From positions 372,001-436,000 of the forward strand of contig JACKDW010000002.1 in NCBI GenBank assembly GCA_020633295.1: a stretch of DNA of 64,000 nucleotides. Reading direction: 5' to 3'. The notes below the pieces were generated by a model. The model saw nothing but the letters and a program-made list of their open reading frames with translations, searched no databases and had not been told where the DNA came from. This stretch comes from Myxococcales bacterium (GTDB lineage Bacteria > Myxococcota_A > Polyangia > Nannocystales > Nannocystaceae). Below, in pieces: positions 55,492-64,000 of this stretch. How positions within the stretch are numbered: the first letter of the stretch is position 1; each line of letters opens with the position of its first letter. The translations under genes and the position numbers were made by a program.

Positions 55492-56829
55492 GTGCGAACT
55501 CACCTCTGTACACCCCTCGCCGCGTTGGCCACCGTGTGCGCCGCGCTGATGTTGTCTGGTTGCGCCTCCCCGTGCGCGCGCGTCAAGCAGCGCCAGGACG
55601 AGATCCTCGGGCAGCACGCGGACGCGGCGCCCGGGAGCCCGCACCTCGTCGCGTCGGTGCCGTTCTCGACGATGGGGTGGATGCTGTCGCAGCCTGTCCA
55701 GAAGATCCGCCCGATCACGCTGCCGCTGCCGGACGTCGACCTCCCGCAGCTGCCCGGGCTCAAGCTGGGGCTCGGCTCGGTCGCCGTCGGGGTCGAGCGC
55801 GTGACCGTCCAGCCCGCGCCCGACGGGCAGCTCGGCCTGCAGATCGCGCTCGGGCTCCTCAGCGGCGGGAAGCCGGTGACGTCGATCCTGCTCGACGCCC
55901 GCGTCACGCCGCAGATCGATCCCGGCGCCGGCACGATCGTGCTGGCGCTCTCGCCCCGCGACATCGCCAGCCTGCGCCCCACCATGCCGCCGGGGCAGCG
56001 CAGCCGGCTGATCGACTTCCTCTGGTCGCGGGTGCCCGCGAGCGTGCACAGGCTCGTCAGCCGCGGTCGCGTGGAGCAGCTCGCCGGGACGCTGATCGAC
56101 GACCTCCTCGGGCGCTCGTTCGAGACGATCCGCGCCAATCTGCTGACGGGCGCCGAGCGCCTCGTGCAATTCGAGATCACGGTCCCGCCGCTGCCGATCC
56201 GCCAGATCCAGCTGCGCTCGGAGGGCGACGCGAGGACCGGCGCGCTCGAGATCGCGATCTTCACCGCGCTCGCGGCCCCGGGCGTCTCGAGCGGGCCGGC
56301 GCGCGCGTCGGCGATCCCGCTCGCGCAGGGACCTGTACAATTGCGCATGTCGGGTGGCGCGGCCGCGGCGCTCGCCAACCACGCGATGGCCAGCGGGCAG
56401 CTGCCCGCGCGCTACGGCGAGGACGGCAGCCCGGACCCGCAGGGGCCGTTCTCGGTCGCGCTCGCGTGGGAGGCCGGGGGCCCGCGACCGCTGAAGGTGC
56501 ACGCGTTCAAGACCACGGGCGACTGCGTGTACCTGCAGCTCGGCGGGACGCCGAAGATCACGGCCGCGTCCGGGCAGCTGAGCGTCACGGTCGACGACGC
56601 CGCGCTGGAGCGCTCGGACGGCCCCGCACGGATCCGCGCGGGGATCTGGCTGTCCGGCATCGGGCGCGAGACCTTCGAGTTCACCGAGCAGACCGCCGCG
56701 CGCTTCGCGATCGAGCTCCCGGGCGCCCCGCTCCAGGCCAGCGCGAGCGCCGCAGTGTTCGATCGCGAGGATCTCGTGCTCGGGCTCAATCTCGCGCCGG
56801 CTCGGCCCCCCGCGCGATCCCGGGGATGA
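55492..56829 (+). CDS. lipoprotein of unknown function
   Basis: This 445-residue protein starts at GTG 55492 and has the lipobox MLSGC (Cys about 24). The mature part has a proline-rich segment PITLPLPDVDLPQLPGL followed by repeated amphipathic strands (LGSVAVGVERVTVQPAPD, LGLQIALGL), then a second half with TVPPLPIRQIQLRS. The pattern of long strands and a lipid-type N-terminal region might be a TULIP/BPI-like lipid-binding fold, but this is speculative. A CCGGGGA/TCCCCGG hairpin (56820-56838) overlaps its stop codon. Confidence 0.62.
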   Translation: MRTHLCTPLAALATVCAALMLSGCASPCARVKQRQDEILGQHADAAPGSPHLVASVPFSTMGWMLSQPVQKIRPITLPLPDVDLPQLPGLKLGLGSVAVGVERVTVQPAPDGQLGLQIALGLLSGGKPVTSILLDARVTPQIDPGAGTIVLALSPRDIASLRPTMPPGQRSRLIDFLWSRVPASVHRLVSRGRVEQLAGTLIDDLLGRSFETIRANLLTGAERLVQFEITVPPLPIRQIQLRSEGDARTGALEIAIFTALAAPGVSSGPARASAIPLAQGPVQLRMSGGAAAALANHAMASGQLPARYGEDGSPDPQGPFSVALAWEAGGPRPLKVHAFKTTGDCVYLQLGGTPKITAASGQLSVTVDDAALERSDGPARIRAGIWLSGIGRETFEFTEQTAARFAIELPGAPLQASASAAVFDREDLVLGLNLAPARPPARSRG

Positions 56830-56954
56830 TCTCCCCGGAATTCGTGGTCGAAGCGTTACCCGGATCCGCTATTTTTGCGCGAAATCACGTGTCAGGTCAC
56901 TTCCGGAGCGCCGTTTTTATCCCCCGGAATCCTGTTTTGTGGTTCGCTTGAACA

Positions 56955-57806
56955 ATGGAACCGCAGGTAACCCCGATCTCCGCGCCGCGGCTGCTGCCGC
57001 CGAGCACGGCCGCGCCGCCTCCAACAGCGCCTCGGCTCGCTCGCTCGCTGCCGAACCAACTGAATAATCCGCGCGAACGTGACAAATTGCCACACGAAGC
57101 GCCGTCGTTGCTCGGCGTGTCGACGCCGAAGACGCGCGACGACCTGCCCGGTGGGACGGTTCTCGACTCGATCGCGCTGGATCGAGCGGTGGCCCATATC
57201 AACGGGATATACACGCAAAAAGGCCTCAAGACCGCCACGAAGATCGGGAGCTACGTGCTTGACATGTTCTTCGCGGGCGACTTCGAGAGCTTTCGTCACG
57301 AAGGCAAAAAACATGTCACGTTCCGGGCGCTGGCCGAGCGTGACGACCTCTGCGTGTCGCACTCCTTCATCTGGTACGCGGTCGCGGTGCTCGAGCAGTC
57401 GACGCAGCTGCCCGACGACGTCAGCGAGACGCTGCCGTTCTCGCACCACAAGCTGCTGCTCCCGATCAAGGACCTCGAGCTGAAGCTCGAGCTCGCGCGC
57501 GAGGCGGTCGCGCGGCGCATGTCGAAGCGCAAGCTCGCCGAGCGCATCCGCGGGCTGCGGCGCAACTCGGCGGCGTTCTCGAGGGCGGGGCGCCCCCCGC
57601 TGCCGTCCTTCGTCAAGGGGCTCACGCAGGTCCGGCGCGGCGTCGAGCTGGCGTGCTCCGAGGAGCTCTCGGACGACCTCTTCGATCGCTACGGGCTCGA
57701 CGACGCGGGCCGCCTGCTCGACGAGACGACGCAGCAGATCGAGACGCTCGAGCGGCTCGTGACGCGCCTGCGCGCGCAGGTCAGCCGCCTCCGCGAGCGC
57801 GCCTGA
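56955..57806 (+). CDS. hypothetical protein with possible DNA-binding domain
   Basis: This 283-residue protein starts at ATG 56955. The first 60 residues are Pro/Ala-rich and probably disordered. The core GLKTATKIGSYVLDMFFAGD, then FRHEGKKHVTFRALAERDDL and VSHSFIWYAVAVLEQ, resembles helix-turn-helix modules seen in plasmid or phage-derived proteins (ParB/DUF1016-like). LPFSHHKLLLPIKDLELKLEL and MSKRKLAERIRGLRRN follow. The last 35 residues form a coiled coil (ETTQQIETLERLVTRLRAQV). DNA binding is plausible but unproven. The 56,900-base region upstream has an AT-rich stretch and an inverted repeat TTCCGG/CCGGAA (56901-56929). Confidence 0.6.
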   Translation: MEPQVTPISAPRLLPPSTAAPPPTAPRLARSLPNQLNNPRERDKLPHEAPSLLGVSTPKTRDDLPGGTVLDSIALDRAVAHINGIYTQKGLKTATKIGSYVLDMFFAGDFESFRHEGKKHVTFRALAERDDLCVSHSFIWYAVAVLEQSTQLPDDVSETLPFSHHKLLLPIKDLELKLELAREAVARRMSKRKLAERIRGLRRNSAAFSRAGRPPLPSFVKGLTQVRRGVELACSEELSDDLFDRYGLDDAGRLLDETTQQIETLERLVTRLRAQVSRLRERA

Positions 57807-58233
57807 GCGCGCGGACGCGGCGATCGCCGCGAGCAATCACGAGACCCCTTTACCTGCTCCAAACGCCCGGCTCTCCGGGCGCACGCGACGACCTGGGCGA
57901 ACCGTCGCGCGACCCTGCGGCTCGACCACGAACGGTCGAGCCGCCGCCCGACAGCGCGCGAGCCCGCGAGCCCGCGCGACCCCAGCGAGCGCACACCCGA
58001 CGCGAGCTCCGCGGCGCGCGTCCCTGTGCGCCCGCGATGAGCTTCAGGCGCGCCTGCGTGCGGCCGAACCGCGGCCCGGGCCATTCCGCGCGCGGCTCGC
58101 TCCGCGCGCGCCTGCGGGCCGCGGCTCATCGGCGCGCGACCGCGTGCGCGCGACGACGACCGCGTCGGCCGTCTGGTCCGCCTCGGCCGCGCGCGCTACC
58201 GTGGACGGACTCCCACAACGAGGTCTCTAGAAC
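57807..58233. other. intergenic region with 10-bp inverted repeat
   Basis: This 427-base GC-rich gap follows the hypothetical gene. CCGCGGCCCG (58069-58078) and CGGGCCGCGG (58115-58124) are a perfect inverted repeat around a CGCGCG-rich loop. A second element, TCTAGA-ACATG-TCTAGA (58226-58242), straddles the ATG of the next gene. I see no gene in the gap. Confidence 0.4.
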
Positions 58234-59244
58234 ATGTCTAGAAAGTCCGGTCTCACGCGACGCCTCGCGCTCGCGCTCGGCGTCGTCGCCCCGCTCGCCT
58301 GCGGCGGCACGCCGCCGCCCCAGGGCCGCGCGAAGGCCCCCGCGAACGCGGGCGACGCCGACGCGCTGGATGAGCGGGACGAGCTGGACGCGCCCGACGA
58401 CGAGGAGCCGGTGGCCGTGCCGGCGCCGGTCGGCGTCAAGGGCATGGAGATCGACTTCACCGCCGACCCGCGCCCGCCCGAGGGCGACATGGTGTTCTTC
58501 TCTTCGTACGGCGGCGCGCTGGCCCCGATCGGCTGCTACGACGCCGCGACGAAGTCGGTCGCGGGCGGCGACGCGTGCCTCGAGCGCGCGCCCGCGGGCG
58601 CCGAGGTGTTCGTCTCCGGGCTCGAGATGTCGGGCATCGGTCGGCTCGGCGATCGCGTCAAGGGGACGTGCGACAAGATCGGGGCGCCGCCCGACGCGTT
58701 CGCGCTAGTCGGCGACGCGCCGCCCTACGACTGGGGCACCTGGCCCAAGTCGGGCACGATGCAGGTGGTGCAGACGCTGCCCGGCGATCTCGGGCCGAAG
58801 AACCGCGACCCCGCGCCCGAGGAGCTCGAGCTCGTCACCGCGCTGCTGCAGCGCGCCGGCGCGCCGATCAAGAAGCTCCTGAAGCAGGGCGCGACGATCG
58901 CGATCCAGCAGGACTACACGCTCGACCTCAACGGTGACCACGAGCACGAGCGGATCTGGTCGCTGACCGTGCGCCCGGCGGACGCGTCGACGAGCGCGCG
59001 GCAGTTCGCGTGGACCGGCTTCCTCGTCACCCCGGAGGCCGACCCGTCGCGCGTGACGGTGATCGACGCGGCGACGGACGACGAGTCGATCTTCCTGATG
59101 CGCGGGACCGTGGACCTCAAGGGCACCAAGAAGCTGCTGCTGTGGATGCTGCGGCTCAAGGGCGACGCGACCGGCGATCGCCTGGTCGAGCTCGACGCGA
59201 AGCCCGCGCGCGCGCTGTCGGGGTGGATGTGCCCCGTCGACTGA
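58234..59244 (+). CDS. lipoprotein of unknown function
   Basis: This 336-residue protein starts at ATG 58234. The signal peptide ends in a lipobox (APLAC, Cys about 23). An acidic spacer (about 40-60, DELDAPDDEEP) follows. The folded part has paired Cys (GCYDAATKSVAGGDAC) and a segment DYTLDLNGDHEHERIWSLTV with an Asp/Asn-rich loop that may bind a cation. The final Cys is in GWMCPVD. It is not a recognised family, but the design resembles other exported lipoproteins in this window. A palindromic TCTAGA pair overlaps its start codon. Confidence 0.65.
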   Translation: MSRKSGLTRRLALALGVVAPLACGGTPPPQGRAKAPANAGDADALDERDELDAPDDEEPVAVPAPVGVKGMEIDFTADPRPPEGDMVFFSSYGGALAPIGCYDAATKSVAGGDACLERAPAGAEVFVSGLEMSGIGRLGDRVKGTCDKIGAPPDAFALVGDAPPYDWGTWPKSGTMQVVQTLPGDLGPKNRDPAPEELELVTALLQRAGAPIKKLLKQGATIAIQQDYTLDLNGDHEHERIWSLTVRPADASTSARQFAWTGFLVTPEADPSRVTVIDAATDDESIFLMRGTVDLKGTKKLLLWMLRLKGDATGDRLVELDAKPARALSGWMCPVD

Positions 59245-59248
59245 CGCG

Positions 59249-60304
59249 TCAGCCCTCGCCTGCCTGATTAGACAGCTTCTGATGGGCCGCGTAGGGCGGG
59301 CCCGCGGGCACGTGCAGGCGTGATCGGCGGCGCGCGTAGGCCTCCTTGAGCCGCGTCATCCGCTCGAGCGCGCGCTCGAGCAGGCGATCCGGGGCGCGCT
59401 CGAGCAGCCGCAGCGCCTCCTCCTGCAGGTCGTGCTCGCTGCAGATCAGCAGGCCGTCGACGCCGGCCTCGAGCGCCCCGAGCACGCGCTCGCGGACCGA
59501 GAAGTGATCCGCGACCGCGCGCATCTCGAGGTCGTCGCTGAACACGACGCCCTCGTAGCCGAGCCCCTCGCGCAGCAGCCGCTGCAGGATGTCGGGGGAC
59601 AGCGTCGCGGGCCGCCGGCGATCGAGCCGCGGGAACATCACGTGCGCCGTCATCACGCTCGCGACCCCCGCGGCCGCGGCCGCGCGAAACGGCGGCAGCT
59701 CGACGGCGCCGAGGCGATCGAGGTCGTGCTCGAGCCGCGGCAGCTCGAGGTGACTGTCGCTGATCGTGTCGCCGTGGCCCGGGAAGTGCTTGGCGCAGCA
59801 GGCCACGCCCTCGCCCTGCATGGCCTCGATGAACGCGCGCGCGTGCCGGGCGACGCGCTCGGCCTCGCGCCCGAAGCTGCGATCGCCGATCACCGGGTTC
59901 GCCGGGTTGGTGTCGACGTCAACGACCGGCGCGAAGTCGAGGCCGATCCCGTAGTCGGCGAGCTCGCGCGCGATCGCCTTGGCGACCGCGGCCGTGTAGT
60001 CGACGTCGTTGACCTTCCCGAGCCGCGCCATCGCCGGCCACTCGGTCCAGGGCGCGCGCAGTCGCTGCACGCGCCCGCCCTCCTGATCGATCGCGATCAA
60101 GAGCGGCACGGCCGGCGGCGCGCGCTCCTGCAGCTGCTGACACAGGCGCCACAGCTGCGCGGGGTCCTCGGGGTCGATGTTGCGCGCGAACAGGATCACG
60201 CCGCCGACGCGCCCCTGGGCGACGCGCTCGGCCAGCGCGCGCGGCACCTCGTGCCCGTGAAAGCCGACGAACAGGAGCTGCCCCGGTTGCCACGCGTGGG
60301 TCAT
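59249..60304 (-). CDS. nagZ: beta-N-acetylhexosaminidase NagZ (glycoside hydrolase family 3)
   Basis: This 351-residue cytoplasmic enzyme removes N-acetylglucosamine from muropeptides in peptidoglycan recycling. Family signs are IDQEGGRVQRL (about 72-82), DVDTNPANPVIGDRSFG, KHFPGHGDT (172-180) holding the catalytic His/Asp loop, and FSDDLEM with the nucleophile Asp near 257. The length is normal. No anhydromuramic-acid kinase or AmpD gene is adjacent. It converges on the lipoprotein gene (stop codons four bases apart) and lies 25 bases downstream of the N6-methyltransferase stop. Confidence 0.93.
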   Translation of the reverse strand: MTHAWQPGQLLFVGFHGHEVPRALAERVAQGRVGGVILFARNIDPEDPAQLWRLCQQLQERAPPAVPLLIAIDQEGGRVQRLRAPWTEWPAMARLGKVNDVDYTAAVAKAIARELADYGIGLDFAPVVDVDTNPANPVIGDRSFGREAERVARHARAFIEAMQGEGVACCAKHFPGHGDTISDSHLELPRLEHDLDRLGAVELPPFRAAAAAGVASVMTAHVMFPRLDRRRPATLSPDILQRLLREGLGYEGVVFSDDLEMRAVADHFSVRERVLGALEAGVDGLLICSEHDLQEEALRLLERAPDRLLERALERMTRLKEAYARRRSRLHVPAGPPYAAHQKLSNQAGEG

Positions 60305-60329
60305 GGCCGCGAGTGTACCCGCGCCGGGC

Positions 60330-62585
60330 TCACGCCCGCGAGGCCGCGCGCGCGCGGATCACTGCGGCCGTCTCGTCGTCGAGCTCGAACAGCGCGAACA
60401 CCACGTCGTCCAGCAGCGCCTGCACCCGCGCCGACGCGGGCGCCAGCGCGGCGCGCTCTCGCCTCGCGCCGAGCGTGCGCGTCGCCTCGATCGCGACGAT
60501 CGCGTCGGCCAGCTCGCCCGCCCACTCGAGCCCCCAGCGCGGCGACGCGCCGAGCGCCTGACGACGCGCGCGCAGGGCCGCGAGCCGACGCGCGGGCGCC
60601 TCGGCCCGCGCCCGCGCCCCGGCCTCGCGATCCTCGACGAGCTGCGGGAGCGGCAGGTTCTGGAACTGGTACGCGTTGATCTTCGAGTTGCTGCTCGTGA
60701 GGCGAAACCACCACTCGTACAGCGCCGAGTTCATCAGCGCGAGGATCACCGCGAGCGGCAGGCGCGAGGACGACGGCGGGACGTAGCTGACGGTGTCGAA
60801 GCAGCACAGGCCCGCGGCGATCGGCGCGGCGATCAGGCGCCGAAAGTTGTTCTGCGGCGCGCTGCGCTGGAAGCCGATCCGCGGCGCGCGGTGATCCGCG
60901 AGCCGACTCGCGCGCGCGCCGGCCGAGCGCGCGTCGGACCGAAGGAACAGGCGCGTCCCCTGCGACGCCTCGCGCACGCAGTAGCGCGTGAGGTTGGCGC
61001 CGCGCAGGATCTCGACGTCGCCCGGGGCGCGGCGCGCGTCCGTCAGCGCGCCGCGGCGGCGGTAGACGGTCTCGTTGAGCTCGCCCTGTCGCTGTCGCGC
61101 GTGCGCGCCGAGGCGCTGCAGCCCGGGGTTGCGCGCGAGCAGCCGCTCGAGCGCGCGCCAGTCGGCGCGGCCGCACGTCGGGATCGCGCGGCCCTCGGGG
61201 TCGAGCCGCGCGAGCGCCGAGGACATGACCTCAAGACCTTGTCCCCACGGGGTCGTCGGGCGCCCGCCTGGGTGCGAGCGGATCGCGATCGCGGGCGCGG
61301 GCGCGGCCGCGTCCGCGTCGCGCGGCCGCTCACACTGGATCACGCAGGTCGCGATCTTCGCGGCCGCGAACACCCGATCGCGCGCGCGGTCCTTCTGCGG
61401 GAAGCAGTCCACCGTCCGCGGCGGCAGCGTGTCGAGCAGACGCGCGCGCAGGGCCGCCGCCTGACGATCGCCGAGCACCCCCATGGGCACGATCATCGTC
61501 ATGCGCCCCCCGGGCTTCAGCGCCGACGCGCCGCGGCACAAGAACAGCTCGTAGAGGTTGAGCTTGCCGCCGCGCGCGTCGACGAAGTCGGGGTCGCGAC
61601 GCAGCGCGGCCAGGCGCGCGCGCGTGTAGCGTTCACCGCCTCGAGGCGCGGCGCCGTGGCGCGCGCGCTCGCGGGGGCACAGCGCGTCGTACGGCGGGTT
61701 GCCGAGCACGATGTCGACGCGCTCGGGCGCCCCGTCGAGCACGAAGTCCCGTTGACGCAGCGAAGGCGCGAGTGCGCCCGGACTCCCCGGCTTGTCCGTC
61801 GCGCAGCAGGCGAGCCAGAGCGAGCGCGCCGTGACCTCGAGCGCCAACGGATCGACGTCAACGCCGATCAGGTTGTGACGCACGACTCGCCGGGCGATCG
61901 CGGACGGCGCTCGCGAGATCGCTTCACGCGAACAGGTGGCGACGTGTTGGTAGCCCTCGAGGAGCAGCTCGCGCAGCACCTCGAGCGCGGCGACCAGCAG
62001 CGCACCGCCGCCGCAGGCGGGCTCGAGCACGCGCACCGACTCGAGCACGCGGAGCGCCTCGGCGGGCTCCGATATGACGCGCTGCGTCTCCGCCCACCAG
62101 CCACGAATCGTCAGGTTCGCCATGTAGCGCGCGATCGTCGGCGGCGTGTAATACACTCCGCGGTTTCGCCGCCGCGCCTGGTGAACGAAGTCGGAGGAGC
62201 CCTCGTGGAGCGCGCCGAGCACAAAGGGACCGAGGCCCTGAGCCACGGCGCGCCGGACGATGTCGGCGACGCGCTCCGAGAGCTCGTCGGGGACCGAAGC
62301 TGCGTCCTGCGCGCAGTCCTGCACGATCGCTTCGTCCGGCGAGACGCCGTGCAATGCACAGAGCACGCGAAACACGATCGAACGCAGCGTCGACTCCGAG
62401 ATCTCGGCGTGCTGACGGAGGGCGACGAGGCGCTGCACGACGTCTGCAAGCTCACACGCCCCTGAACTCGGCGCTTCCCGAGCGGGGTGGCCGCGGTGTA
62501 CACGTTCGCCGTCGTGATCACCGGCCTGAGCCGGGGTCTCGCCCTGCGTCCTGTGCCCTCGCGCGCGCGCGTCGTCCCCCGCCAT
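60330..62585 (-). CDS. large orphan N6-adenine DNA methyltransferase (Eco57I/TaqI-like)
   Basis: This 751-residue protein starts at ATG 62585. The helical N-terminal region is RNRGVYYTPPTIARYMANLT. SAM motif I is VLEPACGGGALLVAALEVL, and the motif IV is DIVLGNPPYDAL (NPPY, adenine N6). SALKPGGRMTMIVPMGVLGD is the motif V/VI region. The C-terminal part ends in a TaqI-type specificity block (SYVPPSSSRLPLAVILALMN, then SSNSKINAYQFQNLPLPQL). No endonuclease gene is beside it, and no nuclease motif is visible in its N-terminus. It may be a solitary methyltransferase or part of a type IIG-like remnant. An 11-nt tandem repeat lies 80-130 bases upstream of its start. Confidence 0.85.
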   Translation of the reverse strand: MAGDDARARGHRTQGETPAQAGDHDGERVHRGHPAREAPSSGACELADVVQRLVALRQHAEISESTLRSIVFRVLCALHGVSPDEAIVQDCAQDAASVPDELSERVADIVRRAVAQGLGPFVLGALHEGSSDFVHQARRRNRGVYYTPPTIARYMANLTIRGWWAETQRVISEPAEALRVLESVRVLEPACGGGALLVAALEVLRELLLEGYQHVATCSREAISRAPSAIARRVVRHNLIGVDVDPLALEVTARSLWLACCATDKPGSPGALAPSLRQRDFVLDGAPERVDIVLGNPPYDALCPRERARHGAAPRGGERYTRARLAALRRDPDFVDARGGKLNLYELFLCRGASALKPGGRMTMIVPMGVLGDRQAAALRARLLDTLPPRTVDCFPQKDRARDRVFAAAKIATCVIQCERPRDADAAAPAPAIAIRSHPGGRPTTPWGQGLEVMSSALARLDPEGRAIPTCGRADWRALERLLARNPGLQRLGAHARQRQGELNETVYRRRGALTDARRAPGDVEILRGANLTRYCVREASQGTRLFLRSDARSAGARASRLADHRAPRIGFQRSAPQNNFRRLIAAPIAAGLCCFDTVSYVPPSSSRLPLAVILALMNSALYEWWFRLTSSNSKINAYQFQNLPLPQLVEDREAGARARAEAPARRLAALRARRQALGASPRWGLEWAGELADAIVAIEATRTLGARRERAALAPASARVQALLDDVVFALFELDDETAAVIRARAASRA

Positions 62586-62667
62586 CTCGGACCGTCCCGC
62601 CCTGGAAATTCTCGACAAACTCGGGGAAATACAAGCAAGTTCGGTGTTGTTGCTCGGTCGCCCCAAG

Positions 62668-62711
62668 CGACCTCTCCTCGACCTCTCCTCGACCTCTCCT
62701 CGACCTCTCCT
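62668..62711. repeat. 11-nt tandem repeat (CGACCTCTCCT)x4 in divergent promoter region
   Basis: Four exact 11-base units, followed by degenerate copies (GTCTCGACCTCTCC and similar) to about 62735. The array sits in the 378-base gap between the N6-methyltransferase (start 62585, minus) and the TIGR04551-like gene (start 62964, plus). Eleven bases is about one helical turn. Nothing else clear is seen in this gap. Confidence 0.85.
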
Positions 62712-62963
62712 CAGTCTCGACCTCTCCTTCGATCTTCCCAACCTCCTTGGCCTCCGCGACCGACTCGGCCTCCGCGACCATCCACCGCCCCGCCCACCAC
62801 GGCCGCAGTCCAGCGCGGCTGCTTGATGAGCCGCTTCCGCGGACGCGCCTCGTCGCGATGGTTGACGCGGCCATTTGCGGGTTGTTAGCGTCCCTCGCCG
62901 TTTGCGAACGCGCGCGGGCGCGTCCCTTCGCCGGCCGCAGCCGGACACGAGCACCCCTCCCAC

Positions 62964-64000
62964 ATGACGACCGCACCTCGAAGGTTTCCGCGCTCGTGGC
63001 CCCGGCGCTCCGTTGACGCCCGCCTCCTCACGATCGTCCCGACCGCGCTCGGCAGCGCGCTCGTGCTCGCGCCCGAATTCACTCCGCGCGCGCAGGCGCA
63101 GCCCGGCATGGGGATGGGCCAGATGCCTGGCGGCGGCGCGCCCGGGGGCGGCGGCAAGGACAAGAAAGACGGGCCCGCTGAGGAGGCGCCGAAGGACAAG
63201 CAGGCGCTGCAGCCGATTCAGCCGGTGCCGGCCCAGCCGCGCGATTTTCGACGGCTGCAGCTGTTCGAACTGCACGGCTACATGCGCCTGCGCGGCGACT
63301 ACTTCCATCGCCTCGACCTCGGCATGACGCTGCAGAACGGGCAGGCCACCGGGAACTCGAGCGTCGGCGACCCCGACCTCAACAACAAGTACTTCCCGCC
63401 GCCGGCGACCCACGCCGAGACGCTCGAGGACGGCAGCACGATCAACGACGGCAGCTGCTACATCGTCCTCACCGAGCAGAACGTAAACCCCGAGAAGGTC
63501 CAGCGGCGCTGCAATCGGCGCAACGGCTTCGCCAGCGCCAACATGCGCCTGCGGCTCGACCCGACGATTCACGTCAGCGACTCGGTGAAGGTCCACGCGA
63601 CCGTCGACCTGCTCGACAACCTCGTGCTCGGCAGCACGCCCGACTCGTTCTACGGCGACAGCCCGTGGGCGCCGATCGACATCTACACGCGCACGCAGGT
63701 GCCGCCCAGCGCCGGGCTCAACGGTTTTAGCGACAGCATCGTCGTCAAGCGCGCCTACGGCGAGATCCGCTTCGGCTGGGGTCTACACCTCGAGTTCGGG
63801 CGCATGCCGCATCACTGGGGCCTCGGCATCTACGCCAACGACGGCAACGGCTTTTATCGCGGGCAGCGCGACGACATCATCCGCCAGATCGACACCGACT
63901 ACGGCGACTCGGTCGACTCCGTGCGCCTGTCCTTCGACTTCGGCAAGGACCGCCGTCGCACGCACCGCCTGACCTTCGCGTGGGACTGGGCCGCGTCGGG
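62964..64000 (+). CDS. TIGR04551-like outer-membrane protein, 5' part
   Basis: The frame starts at ATG 62964 and runs off the window. The N-terminal export region is basic and then hydrophobic (RLLTIVPTALGSALVLAPEF). A Gly/Pro/Lys-rich spacer follows (QPGMGMGQMPGGGAPGG, then KDKKDGPAEEAP). The barrel part has strands FELHGYMRLRGDYFHRLDLG, ASANMRLRLDPTIHVSDSVK and VDLLDNLVLGSTPDS. The segment VKRAYGEIRFGWGLHLEFGR with MPHHWGLGIYANDGNG matches, from memory, the TIGR04551 family found in myxobacteria. Function is unknown; it may be a porin-like surface protein. At least 345 codons lie inside the window. Confidence 0.72.
   Translation, partial: MTTAPRRFPRSWPRRSVDARLLTIVPTALGSALVLAPEFTPRAQAQPGMGMGQMPGGGAPGGGGKDKKDGPAEEAPKDKQALQPIQPVPAQPRDFRRLQLFELHGYMRLRGDYFHRLDLGMTLQNGQATGNSSVGDPDLNNKYFPPPATHAETLEDGSTINDGSCYIVLTEQNVNPEKVQRRCNRRNGFASANMRLRLDPTIHVSDSVKVHATVDLLDNLVLGSTPDSFYGDSPWAPIDIYTRTQVPPSAGLNGFSDSIVVKRAYGEIRFGWGLHLEFGRMPHHWGLGIYANDGNGFYRGQRDDIIRQIDTDYGDSVDSVRLSFDFGKDRRRTHRLTFAWDWAAS

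Noticed and set aside
56820..56838. CCGGGGA/TCCCCGG hairpin over the stop of the 55.5-kb lipoprotein gene as a terminator
   Set aside because: The stem is only 7 bp and no U-run follows; it is mentioned with the gene but not listed as a terminator.

Overview
This is very GC-rich DNA with long stop-free shadow frames on both strands. It carries predicted lipoproteins with Asp/Thr/Ala tails, stand-alone and TPR-linked Ser/Thr kinases, sensor kinases, and the start of an outer-membrane protein of a type I associate with myxobacteria. Together these point to a myxobacterium, probably of the Nannocystis/Plesiocystis group. That placement is inferred from gene content and composition, not from a marker gene. 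I saw no rRNA, tRNA, CRISPR array, prophage or intact insertion sequence.

0-17 kb: a frameshifted surface-protein remnant, a lipoprotein/membrane-protein pair, a rhodanese-ThiF/MoeB fusion, two glutathione-transferase-like genes, a VOC protein and an alpha/beta hydrolase that seems to lack its catalytic His. A feruloyl-CoA-synthetase-like ligase is translationally coupled to a membrane glycosyltransferase. Next is a heavy-metal RND efflux operon (frameshifted adaptor, CzcA/CusA-like pump, methyltransferase, acetyltransferase) with a textbook ArsR/SmtB-type operator at its start. A kinase N-terminal fragment at 4.5 kb (minus) and a kinase-TPR gene lacking a normal N-terminus at 17.6 kb (plus) break at the same four residues, consistent with a 13-kb inversion.

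20-37 kb: an orphan HATPase protein, a membrane histidine kinase, and a restriction-modification pair in one reading frame separated only by a hexanucleotide repeat that supplies four amber codons. An MFS pump and an AAG-like protein follow. Then comes a phosphate cluster (pstS-pstC-pstA-pstB, phoU, OprO/P-like porin), interrupted between pstB and phoU by an opposite-strand lipoprotein gene. The pstS and porin upstream regions share a Pho-box-like direct repeat. A MerR-type regulator closes the block.

38-50 kb: a small kinase with a degenerate glycine loop, a membrane protein with a 12-nt repeat tail, and a Rossmann-fold protein. A two-gene signalling operon follows: a 1084-residue protein with two canonical PilZ motifs, a LuxD-like acyl-transfer/hydrolase region and a split methyltransferase, then a 920-residue membrane histidine kinase-receiver-HD-GYP protein. 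It pairs a predicted c-di-GMP receptor with a predicted c-di-GMP phosphodiesterase and is the best candidate for an undescribed system here. Aspartokinase (lysC) lies divergently.

50-64 kb: an SRPBCC protein, RtcB RNA ligase, GAF-STAS and STAS/SpoIIAA-like regulators, several lipoproteins or proteins of unknown function, NagZ, a large orphan N6-adenine methyltransferase, and the start of a TIGR04551-like outer-membrane protein that runs off the window. Short tandem repeats (units 6, 9, 11 and 12 nt) recur at gene ends, gene starts and intergenic regions.
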